Positions 19,425-31,200 of a stretch of 64,000 bases of DNA are shown here, in pieces. A program made the position numbers and the translations under genes. The notes below the pieces were generated by a model, which was not told the DNA's origin, made no database searches, and saw nothing but the letters and a program-made list of their open reading frames with translations. Source of the DNA: Stenotrophomonas acidaminiphila (lineage in GTDB: Bacteria > Pseudomonadota > Gammaproteobacteria > Xanthomonadales > Xanthomonadaceae). The DNA lies in assembly GCF_001431595.1 (NCBI RefSeq), contig NZ_LDJO01000014.1, forward strand, positions 62,001-126,000. Direction: 5' to 3'. Each line of letters starts with the position of its first letter. Position 1 is the stretch's first letter.

Positions 19425-20156
19425 TCACATCTCGTGCAGCCCGCACTCGCGCTTGAGGCCGAAGAAGCGGGTGTCTTCCTCGCGCATGCCCGGCTCCCAG
19501 CGGCGGGTGGTGTGGTAGTCGCCGATGGAGACATAGCCCTGTTCCCACAGCGGGTGGTAGGGCAGGTCATGCTGCTTGAGGTACTGCCACACGTCGCGGT
19601 CGCTCCAGTCGGCGATCGGGTTGACCTTCCAGCGCGAATCGCGACGCTGCAGCACCGGCGTGGCGGCACGGCCGGCCGACTGGCTGCGGCGCAGGCCGGT
19701 GAACCAGGTGGCGGCCTGCAGTTCGTCCAGGGCGCGTTTCATCGGCTCGACCTTGCGCAGGTTGTTGTACTGCTCGATGCCGACCAGGCCCTGCTCCCAC
19801 AGGCGGCCGTGGCGGGCCTCCATCCACGCGCGGCTGACCAGCGGACGGTACACCTTCAGGTTCAGGCCCAGGCGCTCGGTGAGCGTGTCGGCGAAGCGGT
19901 AGGTTTCCGGGAACAGGTAGCCGGTGTCGATCAGGATCACCGGGATGTCCGGCTGCTGGCGGCTGAGCAGGTGCAGGGTCACCGCCGACTGTGCGCCGAA
20001 ACTCGAGGACAGCACGTGTGTGCCCGGCAGGTGCTGCAATGCCCAGCGCACGCGCGCGGTTGCGTCCATCGCCTCGAGCCGCGCGTCGAGCGTGGCGACG
20101 TCCTCGGTGGCGGCAGTGCTTGCGGGGTCGCGGGAAGACAGGGGCAGGGCGCTCAT
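19425..20156 (-). CDS. cysH: Phosphoadenylyl-sulfate (PAPS) reductase
   Basis: Reduces PAPS to sulfite with thioredoxin. The 243-residue protein has the PP-loop-type [15 protein letters not shown] and the C-terminal KRECGLHE with the single catalytic cysteine. The CC and CxxC motifs that bind a 4Fe-4S cluster in APS reductases are absent, so PAPS is the expected substrate, in agreement with the APS-kinase domain of CysNC. Its start overlaps the cysI stop by four bases (ATGA), so it is the last gene of a cysJIH operon. The ATG at 20156 is placed by that overlap. Confidence 0.94.
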   Translation of the reverse strand: MSALPLSSRDPASTAATEDVATLDARLEAMDATARVRWALQHLPGTHVLSSSFGAQSAVTLHLLSRQQPDIPVILIDTGYLFPETYRFADTLTERLGLNLKVYRPLVSRAWMEARHGRLWEQGLVGIEQYNNLRKVEPMKRALDELQAATWFTGLRRSQSAGRAATPVLQRRDSRWKVNPIADWSDRDVWQYLKQHDLPYHPLWEQGYVSIGDYHTTRRWEPGMREEDTRFFGLKRECGLHEM

Positions 20157-21859
20157 GCGTGCAGTTCCACGGCAATCTGGCGGTGGGTGGGGTAGGGCGG
20201 CAGTTCGACCAGCCCGCTGCGGTGCAGGAAGTCGCCGAAGCGCTCGCCGGCCTCGCGGTCGCTGGCATAACGCGCCAGCAGAGGTTCCAGTGCCTGCAGG
20301 ATCTGCGCCTCGGTGACGTTGTCGCGGTACAGCGTGTTCAGGCGCTGGCCGCGGTGGTCGCCGCCGAGGAACAGGTTGTAGCGGCCCGGTGCGCGGCCGA
20401 CCAGGGCGATCTCGGCCAGGTACGGACGCGAGCAGCCGTTGGGGCAGCCGGACACGCGCAGCAGGATCGGCGCCTCGCGCAGCCCATGCCGGGCCAGCAG
20501 CGGTTCCAGCGCGGCGAGGAAGCCGGGCAGGTAGCGCTCGGCCTCGGCCATGGCCAGCGCGCAGGTCGGCAGCGCCACGCATGCCACCGCAGTGCGCGCG
20601 GTGGCGGTGGGCGCGTTGTTTTCCAGGTCCAGCGCATGCTCCACGACCAGCGCGTCGATGAGCGCGCGCTGCGCCGCCGGCACGCCGGCGATGACCACGT
20701 TCTGGTTGGCGGTCAGGCGGAACTCGCCCTGGTGGACGCGGGCGATCTCGCGCATGCCGGTCAGCAGCGGCCGGCCCGGGGTGTCGGCGATGCGCCCGCT
20801 GGGCAGGGACAGGGTGAGGTGCCACAGCCCGTTGCCGCCCTCGACCCAGCCGAAACGGTCGCCGTTGTGCTCGAAGCGGAACGGCCGCGCCGGCTGCAGG
20901 ACGACGCCGGCCCGTTCCTGCATCAGCGCCACGATCGCATCGGTGCCATGGTCGTCGATGGTGTACTTGAAACGCGCATGCTTGCGTTCCTCGCGGTCGC
21001 CCAGGTCGCGCTGCACGGAGATGGCGGCCTCGGCGATGGCGAACACCTGTTCCGGCGTCACGAAGCCGATCACGTTGCCCACCCGCGGGTAGTGCGCGGC
21101 GATGCCGTGGCTGGCGCCCATGCCGCCGCCGATGGCGACGTTGAAGCCGGAAAGGTTGCCGGCGCCGTCGACGATGGCGACCAGGCCGAGGTCGTTGGCG
21201 AATACGTCGACGTCGTTGTGCGGCGGCACCGCCACGGCGATCTTGAACTTGCGCGGCAGGTAGGTCTCGCCGTACAGCGGTTCGTGCTCGACCCCGCTTT
21301 CGGCCACCTTCTCCTCGTCCAGCCAGATCTCGTAATAGGCGCGGGTGGCCGGGCGGAAGCGCAGCGACAGCTGCTGCGCCCATTCGTGTACCTGCGCATG
21401 CAGGTCCGACTGCAGCGGGTTGCTGGCGCCGAGCACGTTGCGGTTGACGTCGCCGCAGGCCGAGACCGTATCCAGCGCCGCGGCGTTGATCGCCTGCATC
21501 GTCGCCTTCAGCTCGCGCTTGATCACGCCGTGGAACTGGAAGGTCTGGCGCGTGGTCACCCGCAGCGAGTGGTTGCCCCAGGTGGTGGCGATGCGGTCGA
21601 GCGCGAGCCACTGCTGCGGGGTGAACACGCCGCCCGGCGCGCGGATGCGGATCATGAACTGGTGCGCGGGCTCGAGCTTCTGCCGGCGGCGCTCGTCGCG
21701 CAGGTCGCGGTCGTCCTGCTGGTAGCTGCCGTGGAACTTGATGGTGCGCTGGTCCTCGAAGCCCAGCGAGCCGGTGCTGGCATCCAGCAGGCCTTCGCTG
21801 ATGGTGCCGCGCAGGCGCCGGCTTTCGCGTTTGATCTTTTCGACGGAAGGGTGGCTCAT
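20153..21859 (-). CDS. cysI: Sulfite reductase hemoprotein beta subunit
   Basis: Six-electron reduction of sulfite to sulfide on a coupled siroheme and 4Fe-4S centre. The 568-residue protein contains both nitrite/sulfite reductase ferredoxin-like halves. The cluster cysteines are in [16 protein letters not shown] and in [10 protein letters not shown]. The siroheme-contacting arginines lie in [13 protein letters not shown] and the [12 protein letters not shown] segment. The ATG at 21859 begins [13 protein letters not shown]. It lies 37 bases after cysJ and overlaps cysH, which makes one minus-strand operon. The siroheme would come from the cysG product. Confidence 0.95.
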   Translation of the reverse strand: MSHPSVEKIKRESRRLRGTISEGLLDASTGSLGFEDQRTIKFHGSYQQDDRDLRDERRRQKLEPAHQFMIRIRAPGGVFTPQQWLALDRIATTWGNHSLRVTTRQTFQFHGVIKRELKATMQAINAAALDTVSACGDVNRNVLGASNPLQSDLHAQVHEWAQQLSLRFRPATRAYYEIWLDEEKVAESGVEHEPLYGETYLPRKFKIAVAVPPHNDVDVFANDLGLVAIVDGAGNLSGFNVAIGGGMGASHGIAAHYPRVGNVIGFVTPEQVFAIAEAAISVQRDLGDREERKHARFKYTIDDHGTDAIVALMQERAGVVLQPARPFRFEHNGDRFGWVEGGNGLWHLTLSLPSGRIADTPGRPLLTGMREIARVHQGEFRLTANQNVVIAGVPAAQRALIDALVVEHALDLENNAPTATARTAVACVALPTCALAMAEAERYLPGFLAALEPLLARHGLREAPILLRVSGCPNGCSRPYLAEIALVGRAPGRYNLFLGGDHRGQRLNTLYRDNVTEAQILQALEPLLARYASDREAGERFGDFLHRSGLVELPPYPTHRQIAVELHA

Positions 21860-21896
21860 GGTCTGTCCAATGGCTGTGTGGGCCGCGGCGGCGGCT

Positions 21897-23786
21897 TCAG
21901 TACACGTCGCGGGCGTAACGGCCTTCGCGCTGCAGCGCGGACAGGTAGTCGGCCGCGGCGTCGGCATCGCCGCCGTTGTGCGCGGCGATCACCTCCAGCA
22001 GGGCGGCGTGCACGTCCCTGCCCATGGCGATGGCGCCGCATACGTACAGGTGCGCGCCACCCTGCAGCCAGTCGTACAGGTCGCGGCCGCGCTCGCGCAG
22101 GCGGTGCTGCACGTAGATTCGTTGGTGCGGGTCCCCCGCAGCAGCCCGCACATCCATGTGCGGGGATTTCAGATGGTCGCGGGAGAAGGCCAGGTCGAGG
22201 CGATGCAGCTGCCGGCTCTGCAGTGCCTCCTGCCACTCGACCTGGTAGAGGAAGTCGCTGTTGAAGTGGCGCGCGCCGAAGAACAGCCAGTTGCGGCCGC
22301 TGGCGCCGGTCTCGGCGCGCTCCTGCACGAAGCCACGGAATGGCGCCACGCCGGTACCCGGGCCGATCATGATGATGTCGCGGCTGGCGTCGGCGGGGAG
22401 GCGGAAGCGCTCGTTCGGCTCGACGAACACCGGCACCTGCGCGCCTTCCTCCAGCGCGGCGAGGAACGCGCTGGCGGCGCCAACATGGCCGCGGCCATGC
22501 GCGTCGTAGGCCAGTTCGTCGACGGTCAGGTGCACTTCCTCGCCCACCCGCTTGCGGCTGGAGGCGATCGAATACAGGCGATGCGCGGCCGGGCGCAGCG
22601 CGGCGACCAGGGCGGCGGCATCCCAGTCGGCCGGCCAGCGCTGCAGCACGTCGACCAGCTGGTGGTCGGCGAACACCGCGGCCAGTTCGTCGCCGCGGGC
22701 CGGCTGCAGCAGGCCGGCCAGGTCGGCGTTGCCGCTGCGTTCGGCCACGCTGGCCAGCAGCGGGCGCGAGATGCGGGTCAGTTCGCGGTGCCCGCCCAGC
22801 CACTGCGCCAGTGGGCGCTCGTGGCCGTCGTGGCTGACGCCGGTGTCGCCATCCAGCCCGGTGGCGGCGAGGATGGCATCGACCAGTTGCGGCGGATTGC
22901 GGTGGACGATGCCCAGCGCGTCGCCCGGCTCGTAGTGCAGGCCACTGCCTTCCAGCGACAGTTCGAGGTGATGCACGCGCTTGTCGATGCGGCCGTACTG
23001 GCCATAGCCCGGGCCCTTGAAGTCGCGGCCGCTGATCAGTTGCCGCGCCAGCAGTTCGGCGGGGAACGGATGCGCGGCGCCATGTGCGCTGCCCTGGGCA
23101 TGACGCAGCGGGGTGACGTTGCTGGTGGCCGCCGCGACGCCTTCGCCCAGCACCTGGCGCGCATCGGCCAGGGCCCGGGTCCGCCAGGGCACGGCCACGC
23201 TGTCGATGTCCAGGTCGGCCTCGCCCAGCGGCTGCAGGCGCTGCGCGCCCAGTTCGGCCAGGCGCGCATCCAGCCTGCGGCCGATGCCGCAGAAATCGAC
23301 GTAGCTGGAATCGCCCAGGCCGAGCACGGCATACCTGAGTCCGGGCAGCTTCGGTGCGCGCCTGCCGGCGATGAATTCGACCAGGCCGATGGCGTCGTCC
23401 GGCGGATCGCCCTCGCCCTGGGTGCTGATGACGATGTACAGCAGGCGCTCGCCGGCCAGCTCGCGGGTGGGGTAGGCATCGGCGCGCAGCAGCCGTACCG
23501 CCAGTCCCGCGGCCTCGGCATCGCCGGCCAGCTGCTCGGCGGCACGGCGTGCGTTGCCGGTCTGGCTGCCGTAGACGATGGTCAGGCGTCCCGCGGCCTG
23601 CGCGGCGGGCGGGCCGCCGGGAATCACCGCCAGCGACGGTGGCGGATGGCCCTGGGCCATCCCGGCGGCGAAGCCGGACAGCCACCACAGGCTGTTGCCG
23701 TCCAGGCCCTCGACCAGGCGCGCCAGCAGCACCCTGCGGTCCTCGGGCAGGGGGCTGGGGGGCACGGCGGTGGCGACGGCGGTCAT
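21897..23786 (-). CDS. cysJ: Sulfite reductase flavoprotein alpha subunit
   Basis: Carries electrons from NADPH through FAD and FMN to CysI. The 629-residue protein has an N-terminal flavodoxin domain ([17 protein letters not shown] at about residue 69, [24 protein letters not shown]), an FAD-binding domain (RLYSIASS, then VGAASAFLA) and an NADPH domain ([28 protein letters not shown]). It ends GRYARDVY, as CysJ proteins do. It is the first gene of the cysJIH operon and is divergent from cysD. The ATG at 23786 leaves a 206-base shared promoter region. Confidence 0.95.
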   Translation of the reverse strand: MTAVATAVPPSPLPEDRRVLLARLVEGLDGNSLWWLSGFAAGMAQGHPPPSLAVIPGGPPAAQAAGRLTIVYGSQTGNARRAAEQLAGDAEAAGLAVRLLRADAYPTRELAGERLLYIVISTQGEGDPPDDAIGLVEFIAGRRAPKLPGLRYAVLGLGDSSYVDFCGIGRRLDARLAELGAQRLQPLGEADLDIDSVAVPWRTRALADARQVLGEGVAAATSNVTPLRHAQGSAHGAAHPFPAELLARQLISGRDFKGPGYGQYGRIDKRVHHLELSLEGSGLHYEPGDALGIVHRNPPQLVDAILAATGLDGDTGVSHDGHERPLAQWLGGHRELTRISRPLLASVAERSGNADLAGLLQPARGDELAAVFADHQLVDVLQRWPADWDAAALVAALRPAAHRLYSIASSRKRVGEEVHLTVDELAYDAHGRGHVGAASAFLAALEEGAQVPVFVEPNERFRLPADASRDIIMIGPGTGVAPFRGFVQERAETGASGRNWLFFGARHFNSDFLYQVEWQEALQSRQLHRLDLAFSRDHLKSPHMDVRAAAGDPHQRIYVQHRLRERGRDLYDWLQGGAHLYVCGAIAMGRDVHAALLEVIAAHNGGDADAAADYLSALQREGRYARDVY

Positions 23787-23992
23787 GTGCTGTCCGGTCT
23801 GGGATGGGATGACCGATGCTAGGGAGTGGCGTGATGCACGTGAAAGGATGCGCGGTTATCGGTTCATGCCCTGCGTTTATTTCTGCGCGGGGTGGGTGGG
23901 GCGCACACTCGCCGTCCCGTCGGGGGACTAGCGCCTGCCTGCGCTGTTACCCTTCCACCGTTCTTACACGTGCAGCCGCTGACACTTCCGCA
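23787..23992. promoter_or_regulatory. Divergent control region of cysJIH and cysD-cysNC
   Basis: 206 non-coding bases between two divergent sulfur operons. The centre (23850-23885) is the only A/T-rich part and contains CGGTTAT and TTTATTTC. CGGTTAT recurs in the cysG/cysB divergent region. A CysB-controlled bidirectional promoter is expected from the gene order; exact sites are not resolved. Confidence 0.45.
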
Positions 23993-24904
23993 ATGACCGT
24001 TACCGCCCCTTTGTCGCACCTCGACCGGCTGGAAGCCGAGAGCATCCACATCCTGCGCGAGGTCGCGGCCGGCTTTGCCAACCCGGTGCTGCTGTATTCG
24101 GTCGGCAAGGACAGCTCGGTGCTGCTGCACCTGCTGCTCAAGGCATTCGCGCCCGGGGTGCCGCCGATTCCGCTGCTGCACGTGGATACGCGCTGGAAGT
24201 TCCGCGAGATGATCGCCTTCCGCGACCGCCGTGTCGCCGAGACCGGCGTGGACCTGCGCGTGCACATCAATCCCGATGGCATCGCCCGCGACATCGGCCC
24301 GGTGAGCCATGGCGCGTCCGTGCATACCGACGTGATGAAGACCCAGGGCCTGAAGCAGGCGCTGGACAAGTGGAAGTTCGATGCGGCCATCGGCGGCGCG
24401 CGGCGCGACGAGGAGAAGTCGCGGGCCAAGGAGCGCGTGTTCTCGTTCCGCAACGACCGCCACCGCTGGGACCCCAAGAACCAGCGCCCGGAGCTTTGGA
24501 ACCTGTACAACGCGCGCATCCACCCCGGCGAGAGCGTGCGCGTGTTCCCGCTGTCCAACTGGACCGAGCTGGACATCTGGCTCTACATCTACCGCGAGAA
24601 GATCCCGGTGGTGCCGCTGTACTTCGCCGCCGAGCGCCCGGTCGTCGAGCGTGACGGCAGCCTGATCATGGTCGACGACGAGCGCCTGCCGCTGCTTCCG
24701 GGCGAGGTGCCGCAGCAGCGCAGGGTGCGCTTCCGCACGCTGGGCTGCTACCCGCTGACCGGCGCCATCGAATCGCAGGCCGACACGCTGGAGAAGATCA
24801 TCGCCGAAATGCTGGTGTCCACCAGTTCCGAGCGGCAGGGCCGGGTGATCGACCACGATCCGTCCGCGTCGATGGAGAAGAAGAAGCTGGAGGGCTATTT
24901 CTGA
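23993..24904 (+). CDS. cysD: Sulfate adenylyltransferase subunit 2
   Basis: Catalytic subunit that forms adenosine 5'-phosphosulfate from ATP and sulfate. The 303-residue protein has the PP-loop [19 protein letters not shown] near residue 35, [20 protein letters not shown] in the middle and the conserved C-terminal [23 protein letters not shown] region. The ATG at 23993 gives [20 protein letters not shown]. It overlaps the next gene by one base (TGATG) and works as a complex with the GTPase half of that product. Confidence 0.96.
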   Translation: MTVTAPLSHLDRLEAESIHILREVAAGFANPVLLYSVGKDSSVLLHLLLKAFAPGVPPIPLLHVDTRWKFREMIAFRDRRVAETGVDLRVHINPDGIARDIGPVSHGASVHTDVMKTQGLKQALDKWKFDAAIGGARRDEEKSRAKERVFSFRNDRHRWDPKNQRPELWNLYNARIHPGESVRVFPLSNWTELDIWLYIYREKIPVVPLYFAAERPVVERDGSLIMVDDERLPLLPGEVPQQRRVRFRTLGCYPLTGAIESQADTLEKIIAEMLVSTSSERQGRVIDHDPSASMEKKKLEGYF

Positions 24905-26784
24905 TGAACGCACCGGCAACGTCTTCCGATATCGCCACGTACCTGCAGCAGCACGAATCCAAGCCCCTGCTGCGTTTCATCACCTGCGGCAGCGTCGATG
25001 ACGGCAAGAGCACGCTGATCGGGCGGCTGCTGTACGAGAGCAAGCGCCTGTTCGACGACCAGCTGGTGGCGCTGGAGGCCGACAGTCGCCGCCATGGCAC
25101 CCAGGGCGAGAGCATCGACTATGCGCTGCTGCTGGACGGGCTGGCCGCCGAGCGCGAGCAGGGCATCACCATCGACGTGGCCTACCGCTATTTCGATACC
25201 GACCGGCGCAAGTACATCGTCGCCGACTGCCCGGGCCACGAGCAGTACACCCGCAACATGGCCACCGGCGCCTCCACCGCCGACCTGGCGGTGGTGCTGG
25301 TGGACGCGCGCAAGGGGTTGCTGCAGCAGACCCGCCGCCACAGCTACATCATCTCGCTGCTGGGCATCGGCCAGGTGGTGCTGGCGGTCAACAAGATGGA
25401 CCTGGTCGATTACGACGCGGCGGTGTTCGAACGTATCGCCGGCGAGTACGCGGCATTGGCCGCGCAGATGGGCATCGCCCACGTGCAGGCCATCCCGCTG
25501 TCGGCGCTGGAAGGGCAGAACCTGTCCGCGCGCTCGGCGTTGATGCCGTGGTATGCCGGCCCGACCCTGCTCGAACACCTGGACACGGTGGCCATCGCCG
25601 GCCATGACGCCGGTGGCGGCCTGCGCCTGCCGGTGCAGTGGGTGAACCGTCCGCACCAGGATTTCCGTGGCTTCGCCGGCACCCTGGCCGCCGGCCAGGT
25701 GCGTGGCGGCGACCCGGTGGTGGTGCTGCCGTCGGCGCGGCGTTCGACGGTGCGCGAGGTGCTGGGCCCGGATGGGCGGCTGGACGTCGCCCGTGCCGGC
25801 CAGGCGGTGACCCTGGTCCTGGCCGACGAGATCGACGTCAGCCGTGGCGATGTCATCGCCGCCGCCGGCGACCCGCCCGAGGTGGCCGACCAGTTCGCCG
25901 CGCACGTGCTGTGGATGGACGATGCCGCGCTGCTGCCCGGGCGGCCGTACTGGCTGCAGATCGGCAGCCGCACCGTGGCTGCCAGCATCAGCGAGATCAA
26001 GCACCGCATCGACGTGAACACGCAGGACAAGCTGGCGGCCAAGCGGCTGGAGCTGAACGAGGTCGGCTACTGCAACCTGTCGCTGGACGAGCCGATCGCC
26101 TTCGAACCCTACGCGCGCAACCGCGCGCTGGGCGGCTTCATCCTGATCGACCGCCAGAGCAACGCCACCGTCGCCGCCGGCACCCTGGACTTCGCCCTGC
26201 GCCGTGCCGGCAACGTGCACTGGCAGCACCTGGACGTGGACCGGGCCGCGCGTGCGCGGATCAAGGGGCAGGCCCCGCGGGTGCTTTGGTTCACCGGCCT
26301 GTCCGGCGCCGGCAAGTCCACCATCGCCAACCAGGTCGAGAAGCGCCTGCATGCGCGCGGTTGCCACACCTTCCTGCTCGATGGCGACAACGTCCGCCAT
26401 GGCCTGAACCGCGACCTGGGCTTCACCGACGAGGACCGGGTGGAGAACATCCGCCGCGTGGCCGAGGTGGCCCGGCTGATGGTCGACGCCGGGCTGATCG
26501 TGCTGGTCAGCTTCATCTCGCCGTTCCGTGCGGAGCGGCAGATGGCACGCGAGCTTTTCGCCGAGGGCGAGTTCATCGAGGTGTTCGTCGACGTGCCGCT
26601 GGAGGTCGCCGAATCGCGCGACGTGAAGGGCCTGTACCGCAAGGCGCGGGCCGGGCAGATTCCCAACTTCACCGGCATCGATTCGCCCTACGAGCCGCCG
26701 GAAGCACCGGAGCTGCACCTGTATGCCGACGGCGAGGCGCTGGACGCGATGGCCGACCAGGTGGTGCGGCTGGCGCTGCGCTAA
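24904..26784 (+). CDS. cysNC: Bifunctional CysN/CysC: sulfate adenylyltransferase GTPase subunit and APS kinase
   Basis: A 626-residue fusion. Residues about 1-440 form the EF-Tu-like GTPase CysN: G1 [12 protein letters not shown] at about 31, G3 [13 protein letters not shown]4 NKMDLVDY, then two beta-barrel domains. The C-terminal 180 residues are APS kinase CysC, with Walker [16 protein letters not shown] and the phosphoryl-acceptor segment [19 protein letters not shown] hydrolysis by CysN drives CysD, and CysC turns APS into PAPS for CysH. The fused form is usual in xanthomonads. The gene is coupled to cysD. Confidence 0.96.
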   Translation: MNAPATSSDIATYLQQHESKPLLRFITCGSVDDGKSTLIGRLLYESKRLFDDQLVALEADSRRHGTQGESIDYALLLDGLAAEREQGITIDVAYRYFDTDRRKYIVADCPGHEQYTRNMATGASTADLAVVLVDARKGLLQQTRRHSYIISLLGIGQVVLAVNKMDLVDYDAAVFERIAGEYAALAAQMGIAHVQAIPLSALEGQNLSARSALMPWYAGPTLLEHLDTVAIAGHDAGGGLRLPVQWVNRPHQDFRGFAGTLAAGQVRGGDPVVVLPSARRSTVREVLGPDGRLDVARAGQAVTLVLADEIDVSRGDVIAAAGDPPEVADQFAAHVLWMDDAALLPGRPYWLQIGSRTVAASISEIKHRIDVNTQDKLAAKRLELNEVGYCNLSLDEPIAFEPYARNRALGGFILIDRQSNATVAAGTLDFALRRAGNVHWQHLDVDRAARARIKGQAPRVLWFTGLSGAGKSTIANQVEKRLHARGCHTFLLDGDNVRHGLNRDLGFTDEDRVENIRRVAEVARLMVDAGLIVLVSFISPFRAERQMARELFAEGEFIEVFVDVPLEVAESRDVKGLYRKARAGQIPNFTGIDSPYEPPEAPELHLYADGEALDAMADQVVRLALR

Positions 26785-27178
26785 GACGCCGGCCCGGGTT
26801 GGTCCGCCCCTGGGGGGGGCTGGGCCGGGTTGCACATGCGCCGTCGATGCTGCCCGCGCCATCGGCCTGGCCATGGCCTGCGGCGCCCGCCCGCCTCCCG
26901 ACGGATGCAGGCCCCCGGTCAGGGGGGAATGGGCGCTGGCCCGGCGCGCACCGGGCGTCCCTCCAGCGGCGCCTGCATCCGTCACGCCCCGCGCGGGCCC
27001 CGCGCTGCCCGTCGCGGCGGCCCGGCTTCCCGGCCACGCGTCGCGGGGCCGTCCCCGGCCATAACGCCAGGCAATGGATGCCCAGCCCCGGGTTGTGCCA
27101 TGGCCCCACCCAATGGCACATCCGGCCCTTCACCGGTGCCGGCTAGACTGCCCGATCGTGTATTGGACGGAACTGCGT
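26785..27178. other. 394-base non-coding gap after cysNC with a long inverted repeat
   Basis: No supported gene lies here. The stretch is extremely GC-rich. It contains a perfect 13-base inverted repeat, GACGGATGCAGGC at 26900-26912 and GCCTGCATCCGTC at 26971-26983, with 58 bases between. Smaller dyads are nested inside, such as CGCTGG and CCAGCG. The end of the gap must hold the promoter of the efflux genes, but no clear -35/-10 pair was found. Confidence 0.5.
26900..26983. repeat. Perfect 13-base inverted repeat with nested dyads
   Basis: The arms at 26900-26912 and 26971-26983 are exact reverse complements. The interior also has shorter complementary pieces, so the whole 84 bases can fold into a branched hairpin. 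It could be a REP-like element, a transcript-end structure for cysD-cysNC, or the remnant of a small mobile element. Confidence 0.5.
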
Positions 27179-28252
27179 ATGTTGGGGCGTTTTGCGGCCA
27201 CCCTGGCCGGTGGCACTGTCGTGGTGCTGATGTTGGCAGGTTGCGGTCGGGGTGCCGGCGATGCGCCGCGCGCACAGGGCGGCACCGTGCCGGTGACCAC
27301 CCAGGTGGTCACGCACTCGGCCTGGAACGACACCCTGCAGGCGATCGGCACCACCAAGGCGCGGGAGTCGGTGGCGGTCACCGCCAAGGTCAGCGAGATC
27401 ATCGACGCGGTGCATTTCGACAGTGGCCAGGAAGTCGGTGCCGGCGCGCCGCTGGTGACCCTGCGCATCGAAGCGCAGCAGGCCGCGCTGGCCCAGGCCC
27501 AGGCCACCTTCGATGAAGCCGACCGCCTGTACCGGCGCCAGAGCGAGCTGGCCACCCAGCAACTGGTCGCCAGTTCCACCCTGGACACCCAGAAGTCGAT
27601 CCGTGACGCCGCCGAGGCGCGGGTGCGGCAGATGCGCGCGGACGTGGCCGATCGCCAGGTGCGGGCGCCGTTCGCCGGCGTGCTGGGCATCCGCCAGGTC
27701 AGCCCCGGCTCGCTGGTCACCCCGGCCACGGTCATCGCCACGCTCGACGACATCTCGCGCATGCATGTCGATTTCCAGGTGCCGGAAGCCGAACTGGCCT
27801 CGCTCAAGCCCGGCGACAAGGTCAGCGGCAGCAGCATCGCCTACCCGGGGCGCAGCTTCGAAGGCGTGGTCAGCACCATCGATGCGCGCGTCGACCCGGG
27901 CAGCCGCGCGGTCACCGTGCGCGCCGATTTCTCCAACCCCGACCATGCGCTGCGCCCGGGCATGCTGCTGGATGTGCGCGTGTTCCGCCCCGAGCGCAAG
28001 GCGCTGGTGATCCCCGAGATCGCGGTGGTCCAGGTCGGCCGTGATTCCTACGTGTTCCGGGTCAAGGGCGACGCCACCGTCGAGCGCGTCGACGTGAAGA
28101 CCGGCATCCGCCGTTCCGGCGTGGTCGAGATCATGCAGGGCCTGGAAGCCGGGCAGCGCATCGTGGTCGACGGTACCGGCAAGCTGCGCCCGGGCCTGCG
28201 CATCGCCGATGCCAGGGCCGAACCGGCCGCCGCCGGGGCCCGCACCGAATGA
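27179..28252 (+). CDS. RND efflux periplasmic adaptor lipoprotein
   Basis: A 357-residue membrane-fusion protein. Residues 1-22 form a lipoprotein signal with lipobox LAGC. Then come a barrel-sandwich (lipoyl) domain, an alpha-helical hairpin (residues about 95-145, rich in Ala/Gln/Glu: QAALAQAQATFDEADRLYRR), the second lipoyl half (RAPFAGVLGIRQVSPGSLV) and a beta-barrel/membrane-proximal domain. Such adaptors bridge an inner-membrane RND pump to an outer-membrane channel. The stop overlaps the start of the pump gene (ATGA). The ATG at 27179 is chosen because it begins the lipoprotein signal. No outer-membrane channel gene is nearby, so a separately encoded TolC/OprM-like protein must complete the system. 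Confidence 0.92.
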   Translation: MLGRFAATLAGGTVVVLMLAGCGRGAGDAPRAQGGTVPVTTQVVTHSAWNDTLQAIGTTKARESVAVTAKVSEIIDAVHFDSGQEVGAGAPLVTLRIEAQQAALAQAQATFDEADRLYRRQSELATQQLVASSTLDTQKSIRDAAEARVRQMRADVADRQVRAPFAGVLGIRQVSPGSLVTPATVIATLDDISRMHVDFQVPEAELASLKPGDKVSGSSIAYPGRSFEGVVSTIDARVDPGSRAVTVRADFSNPDHALRPGMLLDVRVFRPERKALVIPEIAVVQVGRDSYVFRVKGDATVERVDVKTGIRRSGVVEIMQGLEAGQRIVVDGTGKLRPGLRIADARAEPAAAGARTE

Positions 28253-31200
28253 AGCTGTCGGACCTGTCGATCAAGCGGCCGGTACTGGCCGTGGTGATGA
28301 GCCTGCTGCTGGTGGTGCTGGGGCTGATGTCCTTCAACCGCCTGACCCTGCGCGAGCTGCCGGCGATCGACCCGCCCATCGTCTCGGTGTCGGTCGACTA
28401 CACCGGCGCCTCGGCCGCGGTGATCGAGAGCCGCATCACCCAGGTGCTGGAAGACGCCCTGGCCGGCATCGAGGGCATCGACACCATCAACGCGCGCAGT
28501 ACCAACGGCCGCGCGTCGGTGAGCATCGAATTCACCGCCAACCGCGACATCGAGGCTGCCGCCAATGACGTGCGCGATGCGGTCAGCCGCGTCGCCGACC
28601 GCATGCCCGAAGAGGCGCGCCCGCCGGAGATCGCCAAGGTCGAGAGCGACGCCGACCCGATCATCTGGTTCAACATGAGCTCCTCGACGATGGACACGCT
28701 GGAGCTCAGCGACTACGCCGAGCGCTACGTGGTCGACCGTTTCACCAGCATCGACGGCGTGGCCCAGGTGCGCATCGGCGGGCGCCAGCGCTATGCCATG
28801 CGCATCTGGCTGGACCGCGACCAGCTGGCCGCGCGCGGCCTGACCGTGGGCGAGGTGGAAGCGGCGCTGCGCAGCGAGAACGTGGAACTGCCGGCCGGCC
28901 GCATCGAATCGACCGACCGCGACTTCACCCTGCGCGTGGAACGCAGCTACGTGGCCCCGGCCGATTTCGCCAGCATCCCGCTGGGCAAGGGCAGCGACGG
29001 CTACGTGGTGCGGCTGGGCGACGTGGCCAAGGTGGAACTGGCCTCGGCCGAGCGCCGCGCCTACTACCGCAGCAACGGCGAGCCCGGCATCGGCATGGGC
29101 ATCGTCAAGACCTCCACCGCCAACGCGCTGGACGTGGCCCGCGCGACCCGCGCCGAGGCCGAACGCATCGCCAGGACACTGCCGGCCGGCACCCGGATCT
29201 TCGTCGCCTTCGACAACACCACGTTCATCGAGGCGGCGGTCGAGCGCGTCTACGCCACCCTGGTGGAGGCGATGCTCCTGGTGCTGGTGGTGATCTGGCT
29301 GTTCCTGGGCAGCCTGCGCGCGGCGCTGATCCCGGCGGTGACGGTGCCGGTGTGCCTGGTGGCGGCGTTCATCGCGCTGTTCGCCTTCGGCTTCTCGATC
29401 AACCTGTTCACCCTGCTGGCGCTGGTGCTGTGCATCGGCCTGGTGGTGGACGACGCCATCGTGGTGGTGGAGAACGTGCAGCGGCGCATCGACCTGGGCG
29501 AACCGCCGCTGGTCGCCGCGCGGCGCGGCACCACCCAGGTGGCGTTCGCGGTGATCGCCACCACCGCGGTACTGGTGGCGGTGTTCCTGCCGGTGGGGTT
29601 CCTCGAGGGCAACACCGGGCGCCTGTTCCGCGAGCTGGCGGTGGCGCTGGCCGCGGCGGTGGCGCTGTCGGCCTTCGTCGCGCTGACCCTGACCCCGATG
29701 ATGGCCTCCAAGCTGCTCAGGCCGCACAGCGAGCGCCGGCCCAGCCGCATCAACCGCTTCGTCGACCGCCAGCTGGCGCGCGTGGCGGCGGCCTACGGCC
29801 GCGTGCTGGACCGCCACGTGCAGCGCAGCTGGGTGTTCGGGCTGGTGATGCTGGCCGCGCTGGGTGCCAGCTGGGGCCTGTTCCGGCTGCTGCCCTCGGA
29901 GCTGGCGCCGGCCGAGGACCGTGGTTCGTTCCAGATCATCATCGACGGCCCGGAAGGCGCCGGTTTCGACTACACCGTCGGCCAGGTGCAGCAGGTCGAG
30001 CGCATCGTCGACCGCTTCGTCGGCCCCGAGGAGCCCATCGTGCGCGCCAACCCGCGCGTGCCGGGCGGCTGGGGCAACAGCGAGGAAATGCACACCGGCC
30101 GCATCAGCGTGTTCCTGCAGCCGTGGCGGCAGCGCGAGGAGGCCACCGCCGACGTCGCCGGCGCACTGCAGAAGGAACTGGATGGACTGAGCGGGGTGCG
30201 CGTGCGTACCCAGGTCGGCGGCGGCCTGGTGCGCAGCTTCGGGCAGCCATTCCAGGTGGTGCTGGGCGGACCGGAGTACGCGGAGATCGCGCAGTGGCGC
30301 GACCGCCTGCTGGCACGCATGGCCGACTACCCGGGCCTGGTCGGCGCCGATTCGGACTACAAGGAAACCCGGCCGCAGATGCGGGTCAACATCGACCGCC
30401 AGCGTGCCGCCGACCTGGGCGTGAGCGTGACCGACATCGGCCGCGCGCTGGAAACCATGATGGGCTCGCGCCGCGTCACCACCTTCGTCGACAACGGCGA
30501 GGAATACGACGTACTGGTGCAGGCCGGCCGCGAGGGCCGCGCGTCGCCGGCCGACCTGGCCGCGATCCAGGTGCGCGCGCGTTCGGGCGAACTGGTGCCG
30601 CTGTCCAACCTGGTCAGCCTCAGCGAGGTGGCCGAGGCCGGCACCCTGAACCGCTTCAACCGGCTGCGCTCGATCACCATCAGCGCCAGCGTCGCCCCCG
30701 GCCACACGCTGGGCGAGACCATCGCCTGGGTGCAGCAGGTGGCGCGCGAGGAACTGCCCGAGTACGCGCAGATCGACTGGAAGGGCGAGTCGCGCGAGTA
30801 CCAGAGCGCCGGTGGCGCGGTGCTGCTGACCTTCGCCATGGCGCTGCTGGTGGTCTACCTGGTGCTGGCCGCGCAGTTCGAGAGCTTCATCCACCCGCTG
30901 GTGATCATGCTCACCGTGCCGCTGGGCGTGCTTGGCGCCTTCATCGGCCTGTACGTCAGCGGCGGCACGCTCAACCTGTTCAGCCAGATCGGCATCGTCA
31001 TGCTGGTCGGCCTGGCGGCGAAGAACGGCATCCTGATCGTGGAGTTCGCCAACCAGCTGCGCGACGAGGGCCGCAACGTGCACCAGGCCATCGTCGAGGC
31101 ATCGACGGTGCGCCTGCGCCCGATCCTGATGACCTCCATCGCCACCGTGGTCGGCGCGGTGCCGCTGGTGCTGGCCGGCGGCCCGGGTTCGGCCAGCCGC

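Noticed and set aside
19425..20156. cysH as an APS reductase with a 4Fe-4S cluster
   Set aside because: The CC and CxxC cluster motifs are missing and an APS kinase domain is encoded by cysNC, so PAPS reductase fits better.
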